Shown here in pieces: positions 1 through 8,824 of a DNA stretch of 64,000 nucleotides. Source of the stretch: Candidatus Sulfotelmatobacter sp. (GTDB lineage: Bacteria > Acidobacteriota > Terriglobia > Terriglobales > Acidobacteriaceae); the NCBI GenBank assembly GCA_025462865.1, contig JAOAPI010000047.1, positions 40,718 through 104,717 on the forward strand, written 5' to 3'. The notes beneath the pieces were generated by a model. That model ran no database searches. It saw nothing but the letters and a program-made list of their open reading frames with translations, and was not told the DNA's origin. Each line of letters opens with the position of its first letter. Position 1 is the stretch's first letter. Made by a program: the position numbers and the translations under genes.

Positions 1-1
1 G

Positions 2-388
2 TTCGCATCCGAATACTTCATCGACTTTGTAGATTGGGAATATTGTTTTCGCATCCGCGCCGCCAGTTATCTCGTTGCCGACTCGCCCCACGCAAAGCTG
101 TTGCATGCTCCCGGCGATCCCGCAACAAGAACCATCTTCGGACACACTTTCCACCTCAGTCAACACAATGCAATCCGGCGCTATTACATTTCGCGGAATT
201 GCATTCCTTTCTACAGTAAGTATTTTCGTTCATTTCCTCGCTGGGTCTTGAGCGGCCTCTACGGCCAGTTCAAAGACACCATAGTCTGTTTGATCGCTGA
301 GGAGAATCGCACGCTCAAATTCCGCAGCATTTTGCTTGGAACTTGGGACGGGCTCACGGGCAGGATGGGAAAACGACAGGGCATATGA
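2..388 (+). CDS. Glycosyltransferase family 2, C-terminal part (5' end outside window)
   Basis: An open frame enters the window and stops with TGA at 386-388, giving 128 visible residues. Near its start it carries FIDFVDWEYCFR, the acidic stretch typical of the GT-A catalytic part of rhamnosyltransferase-like family 2 enzymes, followed by a basic, aromatic C-terminal segment (FPRWVLSGLYGQ) and the GTWDGLTGRMG tail often seen in these proteins. It probably transfers a sugar, perhaps rhamnose, onto a lipid-linked glycan at the cytoplasmic face. It converges on the next glycosyltransferase and belongs to the surface polysaccharide locus. The nucleotide-binding N-terminus is missing, so the donor sugar cannot be judged. 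Confidence 0.75.
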   Translation, partial: FASEYFIDFVDWEYCFRIRAASYLVADSPHAKLLHAPGDPATRTIFGHTFHLSQHNAIRRYYISRNCIPFYSKYFRSFPRWVLSGLYGQFKDTIVCLIAEENRTLKFRSILLGTWDGLTGRMGKRQGI

Positions 389-442
389 GGTGGTTGCCCG
401 CAATGTTGTCGGACGCTTCCGCCTGCCAAAAGAGCTGCACCG

Positions 443-1495
443 TTACCACAGCTTTCCGAATCGCGGGCTGCGCCCTAAGAATTTTCGAATAACGGCGGTC
501 AGGGCATCGAATCTCTTTTCTCCCAGTGCATAGCCCAACAAGAAGTACACGTGAAAAAGTGGATATTTTGCGAAGCCCATCCGTCCATATCCGCGGTACA
601 GCTGGTAAAAGTCCCTCCAAGGGAGCGTCAGCTGGTCTTTGATGTAGGGATAAAAATAATTGGCATAATCGCGGATTACATCATCGACTACGTTGATGCC
701 ACGAGTTTCCTTCAGATCGCGAATGATCGATAGTGCTCCCCCGACCATATTGAGCCGCGCTTGCGGGGTGTACCTCCCGGGAACGAATCTTCCTTCCTCC
801 CTGGCACTATGCCCGAAATCCGGCGGTTCATTCCCACGGCATAGGATCAATACTTTAGGCGTACACACAGCGCTTTTTCTGATCAGAACATTTGCGGTCA
901 GGTGCATCTGATAATAGAGAGTCCCATCAAATTTGCTCGTCGCCGCTTCGTTCGCCATGTCGCGATGCACGATATAGCCGGAGATGACACCGGATCGGCG
1001 AAAGGCAAACCTTATGGCGGGAATACCAGCAGAAATTTCTTTCTCCACATTGAACCATCGAATCTCCTGGTTCACTCTTTCCGGCGTCTCGTCGAACCAT
1101 CCATAGCTCTTGAGCACCAGGCCAACATTCGGATGCCGGTGAATCACGCTGGCGGCATTCTCCAAAGCGCCTGCGCACATAACATCGTCGTTGCCCATGA
1201 AGAAGCAGAATTCTCCGGCCGCGTAATGCACTAGATTCCGAATATTTCCGTCGTACCCCAGGTTCGCATCGTTCTCGAAGTAACGTATCGCGTCTGGATA
1301 CCGGGCCTGATAATCCCGGACAATGGCTGCAATCTGCCCGCGCTCGGGCGATCGATCTTCGCAAATCACGACTTCGAAATCCCGAAAGTCCTGCGCGAAT
1401 ATTGAATCCAGTAGCCCGCGCAGATGACGGGCGCGATTGTAGGCGGGAATGCAAATGGAAAAAAGCCTGCGAGTCTGGCTCACGCTCAGTTCCAA
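443..1495 (-). CDS. Glycosyltransferase family 2
   Basis: The 350-residue protein begins with the GT-A nucleotide-sugar-binding strand SICIPAYNRARHL (residues 13-25), then VVICEDRSP, and has GNDDVM at 101-106 as the metal-binding acidic motif. This is the usual layout of family 2 transferases acting on undecaprenyl-linked glycans. The C-terminal part is not recognisably similar to a particular specificity, so acceptor and donor are unknown. It lies 37 bp downstream of the O-antigen ligase/polymerase-like gene on the same strand and is probably cotranscribed with it. The family is confident; the exact sugar is not. Confidence 0.85.
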   Translation of the reverse strand: MELSVSQTRRLFSICIPAYNRARHLRGLLDSIFAQDFRDFEVVICEDRSPERGQIAAIVRDYQARYPDAIRYFENDANLGYDGNIRNLVHYAAGEFCFFMGNDDVMCAGALENAASVIHRHPNVGLVLKSYGWFDETPERVNQEIRWFNVEKEISAGIPAIRFAFRRSGVISGYIVHRDMANEAATSKFDGTLYYQMHLTANVLIRKSAVCTPKVLILCRGNEPPDFGHSAREEGRFVPGRYTPQARLNMVGGALSIIRDLKETRGINVVDDVIRDYANYFYPYIKDQLTLPWRDFYQLYRGYGRMGFAKYPLFHVYFLLGYALGEKRFDALTAVIRKFLGRSPRFGKLW

Positions 1496-1532
1496 AAGCC
1501 TATCGGCGGATTAAGTATGGCAAAGTTCTTTT

Positions 1533-2768
1533 TCATTGCAGCGCGGCCATCCCTGGGGCAAGGACGGCGGGGGATCCGTCTTCAAGACGGATCTTCCCAA
1601 AGGCTACCAGAAACGAGAACACGAAAAAGAAAACGTTGATTGGGAAGATAATTGGATACGGCAGACTGATGGAGCCAAATGCAAAATAGCATCCAAACAG
1701 AAAAAAACCCAAGTACACAGGTTTGGCTTCGCAGACACACCTCGAGAGTCCACGTCTTAGGGAAATTATCAATGCGGCGACGAGGCTAAACCATGCACAA
1801 TACCAGAGAACCCCAAAATTAATGAGCGCACCTGCCCACCACGATTCATACGTAGTGTAAATCGTGTTGCCTTCCACAGCCCATTCGCTCCAACTACTGG
1901 CCACTTTCTGCAAGGGGAATAAGTGTCCTTCAATACTTTCCTGTTTTGCGGTCAGCACTTCTTCAATAATTTCTGCAGGGGATCGGGTAATCGTGTGCAT
2001 TCCGAGCACGACTATTAGAGCAGTGGCGCAAAGCGCTACAATTGCTAGCCCTGGCCGCTTCGAGATACCAACCAATGCCCACAAGAACAAGATAAGGACA
2101 AGGAAGGCAAGTCCAGTCCATGACTGAGTCAAGAGTAGGCAAACTACAATGCTTGCGAGGACGTAAGAACGAGTCTGTCCTTTAAAACGCCCATACGACC
2201 AGCCCATCAGAAGGAACAAGACCGCCGAGAATCCATTCGGATCGTCTAAGAATCCACCAAATCGGATGAAATAAGTTCCCTCAAAGGCAAGCGCCGGCAG
2301 TCGACCGAAAGCAATAAAAAGGACAACCTCAATCAGCGTGCTGCCCAAAGCATAGATCAATAGATACCGGAGATACCGATCGATCGCTGGAACGGTTACA
2401 GCGTCAACCCCCCAAACCAAGACCAAAGAAAATAGTGTCCAAAAGGACAGGTCAACATACTTTGTCTGACCATCGCCGATGAGCTTGGATAGAGCGTATA
2501 TAGAGAGAAAGAGTGTTCCTAGCGCCAGAGTCCAATGCTTCGGGAGGCTAGCCTTGCCAAGGGATCGAACTGCGGCTATTGCGAATAAAGGGAGAGCTAA
2601 AACATACTTCCCCGCATTTAGCAATGGCGGGGTGTCCGAGTACGTCGAACTCGTTCCGGTCGAGTTAATTTGCAGTGGATACCTGTACGATTGATATAGA
2701 GTGCACAGGATGAGCCCCGCCCAAAACAGCCAGCTCTCCTTGCTGCTTTGCAATTCTTTGATTCTCAC
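1533..2768 (-). CDS. O-antigen ligase/polymerase-like membrane protein (Wzy/WaaL type)
   Basis: This is a hydrophobic protein with roughly ten predicted membrane helices and the loop RFGGFLDDPNGF (about residues 169-180), which resembles the DPN-containing loop of Wzy/WaaL-like enzymes that polymerise or ligate lipid-linked glycan repeats on the periplasmic side. The frame is open up to a GTG at 2951, but the first 61 codons are not hydrophobic and overlap the divergent methyltransferase. I therefore prefer the GTG at 2768, which gives 411 residues starting just before the first helix and leaves a 112-bp divergent intergenic region. No strong Shine-Dalgarno sequence supports either start. Polymerase and ligase cannot be separated by eye. 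Confidence 0.75.
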   Translation of the reverse strand: MRIKELQSSKESWLFWAGLILCTLYQSYRYPLQINSTGTSSTYSDTPPLLNAGKYVLALPLFAIAAVRSLGKASLPKHWTLALGTLFLSIYALSKLIGDGQTKYVDLSFWTLFSLVLVWGVDAVTVPAIDRYLRYLLIYALGSTLIEVVLFIAFGRLPALAFEGTYFIRFGGFLDDPNGFSAVLFLLMGWSYGRFKGQTRSYVLASIVVCLLLTQSWTGLAFLVLILFLWALVGISKRPGLAIVALCATALIVVLGMHTITRSPAEIIEEVLTAKQESIEGHLFPLQKVASSWSEWAVEGNTIYTTYESWWAGALINFGVLWYCAWFSLVAALIISLRRGLSRCVCEAKPVYLGFFLFGCYFAFGSISLPYPIIFPINVFFFVFSFLVAFGKIRLEDGSPAVLAPGMAALQ

Positions 2769-2810
2769 CGCAGTAATTGTAAATGAAATGCCACGAACAA
2801 ATTGACATGA

Positions 2811-2839
2811 GTCGGCCGAACGGCCGCAGGTCGTATAAT
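2811..2839 (+). promoter_or_regulatory. Candidate promoter -10 with adjacent hairpin, divergent region
   Basis: A perfect TATAAT lies at 2834-2839, which would start transcription about 35 nt before the methyltransferase ATG. Just upstream, CGGCCG-AA-CGGCCG (2813-2826) can form a hairpin or a symmetric protein site. No good -35 box sits at normal spacing, because TTGACA at 2802-2807 is too far away, so an activator-dependent promoter is possible. Confidence 0.35.
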
Positions 2840-2880
2840 CCGAAGGATCTGCGCCACACAATTCTTTAATAAATTCTCTT

Positions 2881-3732
2881 ATGAGCACCACCGCGAAAAT
2901 CAAGCCCCTCTTCGGAAGCGCCGGCGGGTCGCATCCTCTAGGCCGATTCACTGATCAACGTGAAACGTACGGGCCGCACGTCGTAGAGCAGCTTGTTCGC
3001 AGCTTGAGTGGTCTGCAAGTCGTAGTCGATTTGGGAGCGGGGACGGGAAGAGATTTGCAGATCGTGAGACAACTTCACCCGAGGGCCACACTTATTGCCA
3101 TAGAAGGCGGACGAGAGTATGCACAGGCCCTAGCGGGGAAGGCCGACAAGATTTATGTGGCAAATATTGAACGCGATCCGTTGCCGATTGCCGATGGTGA
3201 GGCCGACCTGATCATTGCAAACCAGGTACTGGAGCACACTAAGGAAATCTTTTGGATTTTTCATGAAGTCTCACGTTCTCTCAAAATTGGCGGGCATTTT
3301 CTGTTTGGCGTTCCTAACATTTGCTCTCTGCACAATCGTTTGTTGTTGTTACTTGGTAGACAGCCTACCCAACACAAGGTTTGCTCAGCTCACGTCCGGC
3401 CCTTTTCGAAAAGTGACAGCCTCGCCTTCCTGAATGCCTGTTTTCCGACCGGGTATGAACTTGCGGAGTTCCGCGGCGCTCAGTTCTACCCGTTTCTGGC
3501 GGGTTTGTCCCGCTTGCTTGCCGGTGCTTTTCCAACCTTCGCGTTTACGATTTGTTTTCTAATCCGGAAGGTAGCGGAGTATGAAAGCGGGTTTGCCACC
3601 TACCCAGCACGGGCTCAACTAGAAACGAACTTTTGGACGGGCAGTGTCAACGCGGGATCTCAATATTGGTCGCCCAGGAAGAGCGACGGAGAAGAAAAAT
3701 CCTCCTCCGTTTCTTTCAAGACAGACTTATAG
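2881..3732 (+). CDS. Class I SAM-dependent methyltransferase
   Basis: A 283-residue protein with the Rossmann motif I VVDLGAGTGRD (48-58), a motif II acidic region (LIAIEGG), LIIANQVLEHT as motif IV, and SLKIGGHFLFGVPN as post-IV, which is the Methyltransf_11 pattern. The C-terminal part has a hydrophobic stretch (PFLAGLSRLLAGAF). Given its neighbours it probably methylates a sugar or lipid-linked glycan intermediate, for example as a chain-terminating O-methylation, but this is inference. It is transcribed divergently from the O-antigen ligase-like gene and convergently with the next glycosyltransferase. Confidence 0.85.
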   Translation: MSTTAKIKPLFGSAGGSHPLGRFTDQRETYGPHVVEQLVRSLSGLQVVVDLGAGTGRDLQIVRQLHPRATLIAIEGGREYAQALAGKADKIYVANIERDPLPIADGEADLIIANQVLEHTKEIFWIFHEVSRSLKIGGHFLFGVPNICSLHNRLLLLLGRQPTQHKVCSAHVRPFSKSDSLAFLNACFPTGYELAEFRGAQFYPFLAGLSRLLAGAFPTFAFTICFLIRKVAEYESGFATYPARAQLETNFWTGSVNAGSQYWSPRKSDGEEKSSSVSFKTDL

Positions 3733-3745
3733 TTGTTTTAGTCTT

Positions 3746-4735
3746 TTAGAGCGCTCGATTCCCTTCAACGACCTCGCGCACCCTAAGGGATGTGCCTTCC
3801 CACGAAAACTGGGCCGCTCGCGCCATTCCGTTCTCCCGAAGCTGACGCCGTAGCGACGTATCACTCACAACCTCCTTCATCGCCTCCGCGATCTGCTCGA
3901 CCGAGGTCGGATCGATGAGTAGTGCTGCTCCTCCTGCCGTTTCCGGCAGAGCCGTAACGTTCGACGTCACAACAGGAATTCCGCAAGCCATTGCTTCGAG
4001 CAGCGGCAGGCCAAAGCCCTCATATAAAGAGGCAAATACGAGCGCCTCAGCGCCGCGGTAGAGCGATGGCAATTTCGTCTCCGGAACAACTCCCGCGAAG
4101 TGCACGTTTGGGGTAATACCGTGGCGCTCGACGCACCCCGCAAGTTCGGCGCTCGATTCGCCTGTAAAGACCAGCCGCATCTCCGTTGCAAGGCCCGTTC
4201 TGGCAAAGGCTTCCACTATCCGGAATTCATTCTTATGCCGCTTGCGGTTGCTTACGCAGAGAAGATACGGAAAGGGAAGTCCGTAGGACTCACCCGTAGG
4301 GCTATATGCGGCGTCGACTCCACATCCCACGTTGCAAACTTTCTCCTCCGCGACTCCCGCCCACTCCACGATCTGAGCACGCGTAAATTCCGAAACAGTA
4401 AGGATCTTCGCGGCATGATGACAAGCTCGCTTGATGATGGTGGCATAGTACAGCCGGATGAGCGGACTACTATTTTCCGGACAATAAATGTGACTAAGGT
4501 CGTGAATTGTGAAAATGAAAGGAGCTCGACAGAAGAGCGGGGAATTGTATCCCGGCGAAAAAAAAAGGTCACTACGAGTCAACTCGCCGAGCCCGCGTGC
4601 CAACCGCCAGGCATCCAGAGGCGCGGCAGGATGTCCGCCAATGGGAACTGGAAGATAATCAAATCCCGCAAGCACGTGCCGAGCAAAACGGCCGATGCCA
4701 TGGTTTCCGATCCATCGCTGATCGGCATGGATCAC
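3746..4735 (-). CDS. Glycosyltransferase family 4 (GT-B fold)
   Basis: A 329-residue GT-B enzyme. The C-terminal domain has the donor-binding signature E-x7-E in EGFGLPLLE (239-247), followed by AMACGIPVVTSNVTALPE, which is diagnostic for the Glycos_transf_1/GT4 family. The N-terminal part carries FTIHDLSHIYCPENSS, typical of mannosyl- or rhamnosyltransferases that initiate or extend O-antigen chains. Its ATG overlaps the stop of the upstream SLBB export gene by 4 bp (ATGA), showing translational coupling in one operon. It acts in the cytoplasm on nucleotide sugars, and the specific sugar is unknown. Start and family are well supported. Confidence 0.9.
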   Translation of the reverse strand: MIHADQRWIGNHGIGRFARHVLAGFDYLPVPIGGHPAAPLDAWRLARGLGELTRSDLFFSPGYNSPLFCRAPFIFTIHDLSHIYCPENSSPLIRLYYATIIKRACHHAAKILTVSEFTRAQIVEWAGVAEEKVCNVGCGVDAAYSPTGESYGLPFPYLLCVSNRKRHKNEFRIVEAFARTGLATEMRLVFTGESSAELAGCVERHGITPNVHFAGVVPETKLPSLYRGAEALVFASLYEGFGLPLLEAMACGIPVVTSNVTALPETAGGAALLIDPTSVEQIAEAMKEVVSDTSLRRQLRENGMARAAQFSWEGTSLRVREVVEGNRAL

Positions 4736-7326
4736 GGCAGGATTACGGCCAAGGCCGCGCCGGTAAAAGCTAGTTGCGAAGTGATCTGTGTCCAGTCCCG
4801 CAGGCCCCGGACGAAGGCTCCAGTCGGAAGTTTGTAAGGCACGACAATCTGATCGCCAGGATATAACCGGATGCGGTCAAATTTTGTGCCAGTGAAAAGA
4901 CCGTTTACGTTATTGGCGGCAACCACAACGCCATTCGCCCGCAATACGAAGGCATGGTGCAGGTCGGACTGAGGTTTCCCCTTACCCGCTATCGCGAGAT
5001 ATGCTCCGGCACTATTTCGAGGCTCGAAAATAAACGATCCCGGATTGTATACATCCCCCACCACAGAGACTGTCGAAGGAATATGAGGAATAGTCAGCCG
5101 GTCGCTGTCTTCCAGCACCATGTTGGGAAAATCTGTAAGGTTTTTATCCTTTGGCCTCACCGGAAGCGCGACGCGTCCGCTGGCGCGTGTGTTGCGGAGC
5201 TGCGCAATGATCGCTTCCTGGGCTGCCAGCATCTGCGGCAAATCTCCTGGGTTGGTGGATGCTGCGACCGCCACCGCCGACTGCCGGATTTGTACCTCCA
5301 TGGTATGGGCCAGTTCGTCCAGGCTTTTCTGCTGATCAATCCTCGCTGACTCGCGGGTCAATTGCGAACCGTAAACGTACGCATTGGCAGTCAAACCGCC
5401 CGCTCGCTGCAACACAGAGCGGAGCGTTTCATTGGTCTCAAGCTTATAAACTCCTGCCCGCACCACTTCGCCCTCGACGATCACATACTGCGAGCGCTCG
5501 GTTTGCGGCACGCTGATATCCCGTTGAGAAAATATAGTTACGATGTCGCCCGGCTGCAGTTCGAGGTTGCTCTCCTCATCTTGTTCAAGGATGGCCTTGC
5601 GTGGACTCATCCAAAGAAGCTTGGAGGTAAGGTCGACAGGATTGACACGCTGAATAATGGCGTAGTCCCAATTGATTTCGGGAGCGTAGCTTCGCAAATC
5701 TTCAGCAACGTTCTTGACGATATTTGGATTGGGATTGAGGCCTGGGGTCTGAGACTGCGTTGGCGTTCCTGCAGGATTCGCGGAATTCGACGGCTGACCG
5801 GCCGAGGAGCTTTGGGGATTTTGCGCATAGATTCCATTGGGCACGTTTGAAGGCACTGTTCCTTGTGGCACGTTCTGCGCAGAATTGGGTATTTCGGTTG
5901 CCTCCATGATCTCAGGCGTAGCGTTACCATCGGGTTTCGGTTGTTGATTGAGTCCGGAACGGTTGTTCGGAAAACCCTGTGGGTTAATCGGATACTCCGT
6001 GGCGCGGCCACTAACGATGGCAGCGCGATTGCGCCAGTAACGTCGTGTGAGCAACGCCTGTGCATCCGGAATCAAATCGCGGACCCGCATGCCCGGCTTC
6101 CACGGATAGCGACCGGGGTTTGCTACATTGCCTCGCAAGGTAACGGTGCTTTCGAAACGTGGAACGATTGAAAATACACGGACAATGTCGCCATCCTGCA
6201 GCGGAAGCGCGCGCGATTGCTCGTCGTATGGAAATTCGAGGGTCCTACGCGCCTTGTGCTCCACGAAACGATCGATCATGATCTTGTTGGTGTCAGCAAT
6301 GGTACTCAGGTCGCCGGCAACTTCAATTAAGTCTTTAAGAGTGGAGTCTTCCTTCATTTCATAGATTGCTGGGGTATTCACCGAGCCCGAGATGGCCACC
6401 AGAGGGCCAACGTGAGGAATGTAGAGGACGTCGCCGGGCTGGAGACGGACGTCTTTCGATTTGTCGCCCTTTACCAGCAGGTCATAAAAATCGAAATCTG
6501 TGATGGTAGCTCCGTCGCGCCTAACCTGGATGTGGCGCAACGATCCCTGCGGAGCTGGGCCGCCGGATGCGAAAATCGCATTGACCAGCGTGCTCAGCGA
6601 ACTGATGGTGTAGGTCCCAGGGTAGCGGGCATAGCCCACTACCACTACTTGTATGGAACGCAGGCGCCCAATGTTTGCGGTAACAGTGAAGTTCTTGAAC
6701 ACCTTGGAAATCTCAGCCTTCAAGTGTTGTTCCAGATTTCCGTAGTGGATGCCGGCTACAGAGATTTGTCCAACCTGCGGAATGTAGATTTGACCGGAAC
6801 GGTCCACGACCACCCGCAAATTCGCTTCAACTTGGCCCCAAACCGCGATCTGCAGTTCGTCCCCAGGTCCGATGATGTAATCACTGGGAACCTGCATCCA
6901 GTCGACTGGGGAGAACGTGCTCGGGGCCTGAACGAATAACGACTGGCCGAACAACGGTAGTGCGCGGCCCACAGAGTCGGCTACCATTTGCTCGAATTCG
7001 GTTTCCGGCCGAGTGGGCGTTTGCGAGCGCGGAACCTGGGAAGGGTTAGGCGGCGGCGTGCCCGGAGAATACTGGTCTGGGCTGAGACCCAAAGGGTTTG
7101 TCAACACGGGAGTGCGGACGGGATTGGATGACGTTCCGCGGTTGCTGCTCGATCCTTGCGCTTGCGTCCCGTTGCATGCCGGGCTTGCTTCCATTGAAGG
7201 ATCGGAGCAATCCACTCCATTGTTCTGGGGTGTTCCGCTTTGAGACATAGACTGGTCTATGGATTGGGCAAAACAAACGTCCATCGAGAGAATGACGAAC
7301 AACGCGAGCATGAGGCGTTTTTGCAT
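4732..7326 (-). CDS. Polysaccharide export protein, multi-SLBB (Wza-like)
   Basis: A large export protein of 864 residues from the ATG at 7326, which immediately precedes a signal peptide (MQKRLMLALFVILSM..CFAQ). A GTG at 7374 would only add 16 non-hydrophobic residues. The Poly_export domain begins near residue 149 (DYIIGPGDELQIAVWG). It is followed by about five SLBB beta-grasp repeats, each marked by a GxVxxPGxY-like turn (YARYPGTY, GNVANPGRY, VVRAGVYKL, VYNPGSF). A Pro/Asn/Gln/Ser-rich linker at about 450-537 splits the SLBB series. The C-terminus ends in a hydrophobic segment. It is likely the outer-membrane channel for the capsule or exopolysaccharide made by the neighbouring genes. At this length it is much larger than Wza and closer to the long SLBB proteins of Acidobacteriota and Bacteroidota. 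Confidence 0.9.
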   Translation of the reverse strand: MQKRLMLALFVILSMDVCFAQSIDQSMSQSGTPQNNGVDCSDPSMEASPACNGTQAQGSSSNRGTSSNPVRTPVLTNPLGLSPDQYSPGTPPPNPSQVPRSQTPTRPETEFEQMVADSVGRALPLFGQSLFVQAPSTFSPVDWMQVPSDYIIGPGDELQIAVWGQVEANLRVVVDRSGQIYIPQVGQISVAGIHYGNLEQHLKAEISKVFKNFTVTANIGRLRSIQVVVVGYARYPGTYTISSLSTLVNAIFASGGPAPQGSLRHIQVRRDGATITDFDFYDLLVKGDKSKDVRLQPGDVLYIPHVGPLVAISGSVNTPAIYEMKEDSTLKDLIEVAGDLSTIADTNKIMIDRFVEHKARRTLEFPYDEQSRALPLQDGDIVRVFSIVPRFESTVTLRGNVANPGRYPWKPGMRVRDLIPDAQALLTRRYWRNRAAIVSGRATEYPINPQGFPNNRSGLNQQPKPDGNATPEIMEATEIPNSAQNVPQGTVPSNVPNGIYAQNPQSSSAGQPSNSANPAGTPTQSQTPGLNPNPNIVKNVAEDLRSYAPEINWDYAIIQRVNPVDLTSKLLWMSPRKAILEQDEESNLELQPGDIVTIFSQRDISVPQTERSQYVIVEGEVVRAGVYKLETNETLRSVLQRAGGLTANAYVYGSQLTRESARIDQQKSLDELAHTMEVQIRQSAVAVAASTNPGDLPQMLAAQEAIIAQLRNTRASGRVALPVRPKDKNLTDFPNMVLEDSDRLTIPHIPSTVSVVGDVYNPGSFIFEPRNSAGAYLAIAGKGKPQSDLHHAFVLRANGVVVAANNVNGLFTGTKFDRIRLYPGDQIVVPYKLPTGAFVRGLRDWTQITSQLAFTGAALAVILP

Positions 7327-7625
7327 GATGAATTCAGAAGTTCCGGAAAAGTGAAGACGGGCCGTTTTTGTCACAGGTCATTCTATCAACTGCTCGATAT
7401 TGGCGGAATTGGCTGCTAAGAATGAGTAGCGTTCGCGGTTGCCGTGCGGGGGCGTACCGCTTACCAGCCGAGAGTTCGAACAGCCAAACGCGAAAGTCGA
7501 TATCCATGGCTTGTTCTCTTTCACTTCAACGTCATCGCCTTTAGGACGTCGAAGAAACAGAACGATGGCAATGGAGTATAGGACATTTTAGGATTGGCAA
7601 TTGAAACAGTGAATATCCCACGCGT
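7327..7625. other. Intergenic region between the export operon and tRNA-Leu
   Basis: This stretch has no convincing gene. It must contain the promoter for the minus-strand export/glycosyltransferase operon. Short frames here are poorly start-supported and show no recognisable protein. I see no repeat family copy and no strong terminator. Confidence 0.4.
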
Positions 7626-7653
7626 TTGACAGTTGGTGATGGGCCTGTAAAAT
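7626..7653 (+). promoter_or_regulatory. Sigma-70 promoter of tRNA-Leu
   Basis: A perfect -35 box TTGACA (7626-7631), a 16-bp spacer and a -10 box TAAAAT (7648-7653) precede the tRNA. Transcription should begin near 7660, about 55 nt before the mature 5' end at 7715. The match and position are good for a stable-RNA promoter. Confidence 0.7.
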
Positions 7654-7675
7654 AGAGATGCTAATCTTCCTGACA

Positions 7676-7695
7676 CGGCGGCCTTGCGGCCGCCG
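7676..7695 (+). other. Perfect hairpin in the tRNA leader
   Basis: CGGCGGCC-TTGC-GGCCGCCG forms an 8-bp perfect GC stem with a 4-nt loop, 19 nt before the tRNA 5' end. No T-run follows, so it is not a terminator. It may be a processing signal for the precursor tRNA. Confidence 0.5.
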
Positions 7696-7714
7696 CTGCA
7701 TTGTAATCAAGATT

Positions 7715-7801
7715 GCCATCGTGGCGGAATTGGCAGACGCGCATGGTTCAGGTCCATGTACCGGCAACGGTGTGGGGGTTCGAGTCCCTTCGATGGCACC
7801 A
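7715..7801 (+). tRNA. tRNA-Leu(CAG)
   Basis: The acceptor stem GCCATCG (7715-7721) pairs with CGATGGC (7791-7797), followed by A and an encoded CCA (7799-7801). The anticodon arm CATGG-TTCAGGT-CCATG places the anticodon CAG at 7749-7751, reading the leucine codon CUG. There is a long variable arm, as expected of a class II tRNA, and the T-loop motif GTTCGAGTCC is intact. The gene has its own promoter upstream. Confidence 0.97.
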
Positions 7802-7816
7802 AAGAAAAACTGTTTC

Positions 7817-7842
7817 AGGGCCAGCCGGCAGGCCCTTGTTGG
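7817..7842 (+). terminator. Weak terminator-like hairpin after tRNA-Leu
   Basis: AGGGCC (7817-7822) and GGCCCT (7831-7836) form a 6-bp stem with an 8-nt loop, followed by only a short TGTT run. Position right after the tRNA suggests transcription end, but the T-tract is poor. Confidence 0.35.
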
Positions 7843-7891
7843 CCGCCATAAGGTTAGGAACGCAGACGCCCGCCTGAAGTAGACTCTTGTC

Positions 7892-8812
7892 ATGAAAAAT
7901 CCTTTGCAATCAGGTTGCAGGAATACCGTCGTTTTTGCGGTGTTGTTGCTTCCGGCGATGTGCGCGGCGCAGAAACTGGCCATCACGATGGACGATCTGC
8001 CTCTAAACGGAATGCTACCGCCCGGAGTGACCCGAGCGGCGACTACGAAAAATGTGGTGGCAATTCTGAAGAAGCGGCATGTGCCTCCGGTGTACGGATT
8101 TATTAATTCGAGAAAGCTGGAAGGAAATCCGGACGCGGCGCAGGCGCTGAAGTTGTGGGCGGCGGCGGAGCCGGTCGGAAATCATACTTACGCGCACATG
8201 GACCTGGAACAGAATTCTGCCGAGGCGTTCGAGCGAGAGATCGAAGAGAACGAACCGGCTCTGGAGTTGTTGGCGGCGACAGACAACTGGCACTGGCTGC
8301 GATATCCATTTCTACACGAGGGAGATACGGTGGAAAAGCGGCGTGCGGTGCGGGCTTATCTCAAGACGCGTGGGTACAAAATCGCGCAGGTGAGCCTCGA
8401 TTGGGAAGACTACTTGTGGAATACGGCGTATGCACGATGCGTGGCGAAAAATGATCTCAAGTCCATTGAGTGGCTCCGGTCGAGCTATTTAAGCACTGCT
8501 TCTGAGTTCCTTGACCTAGGACGAGAACAGGCGAAGTTGATTTACGGGCATGACATCAATCACATACTCCTTATGCACCTTGGAGCTTTCAGCAGCACCA
8601 TTCTCCCCGAGGCTCTGGACCTGCTGAAGAAAAAAGGATTCAAGCTCGTGTCGCTGGACGAGGCCGAAAGCGATCCCGTGTATGAGGGCGACCCTGATGT
8701 GGGACTACATGATGCAGGCACGTTTCTGGATCAGTGGATGCAGGTGAAGCAGATCAAGTATCCGGAACACGCGGAGAAGCCTTATAAGGAGATTGAAGCA
8801 CTCTGCCAGTGA
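7892..8812 (+). CDS. Secreted polysaccharide deacetylase (NodB homology domain)
   Basis: A 306-residue protein with a signal peptide (VVFAVLLLPAMCAA, cleavage near residue 26). The NodB motifs are visible: TMDD at 32-35 (motif 1, catalytic base and metal Asp), HTYAH at 98-102 (motif 2 metal histidines), RYPF at 137-140 (motif 3), DWEDYLW (motif 4) and LMHLGAF (motif 5). It should remove N-acetyl groups from an amino-sugar polymer, or act on a related substrate, in the periplasm. It is monocistronic and converges with the next gene, leaving 12 bp between stops. Confidence 0.87.
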   Translation: MKNPLQSGCRNTVVFAVLLLPAMCAAQKLAITMDDLPLNGMLPPGVTRAATTKNVVAILKKRHVPPVYGFINSRKLEGNPDAAQALKLWAAAEPVGNHTYAHMDLEQNSAEAFEREIEENEPALELLAATDNWHWLRYPFLHEGDTVEKRRAVRAYLKTRGYKIAQVSLDWEDYLWNTAYARCVAKNDLKSIEWLRSSYLSTASEFLDLGREQAKLIYGHDINHILLMHLGAFSSTILPEALDLLKKKGFKLVSLDEAESDPVYEGDPDVGLHDAGTFLDQWMQVKQIKYPEHAEKPYKEIEALCQ

Positions 8813-8824
8813 TCGGCGCCAGGT

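Noticed and set aside
2802..2839. TTGACA and TATAAT as a single sigma-70 promoter
   Set aside because: The spacer would be 26 bp, far outside the normal 16-18 bp, so only the -10 box is kept as a candidate.
2769..2951. N-terminal extension of the O-antigen ligase-like frame back to a GTG at 2951
   Set aside because: The added 61 residues are not membrane-like, overlap the divergent methyltransferase start and lack a ribosome-binding site.
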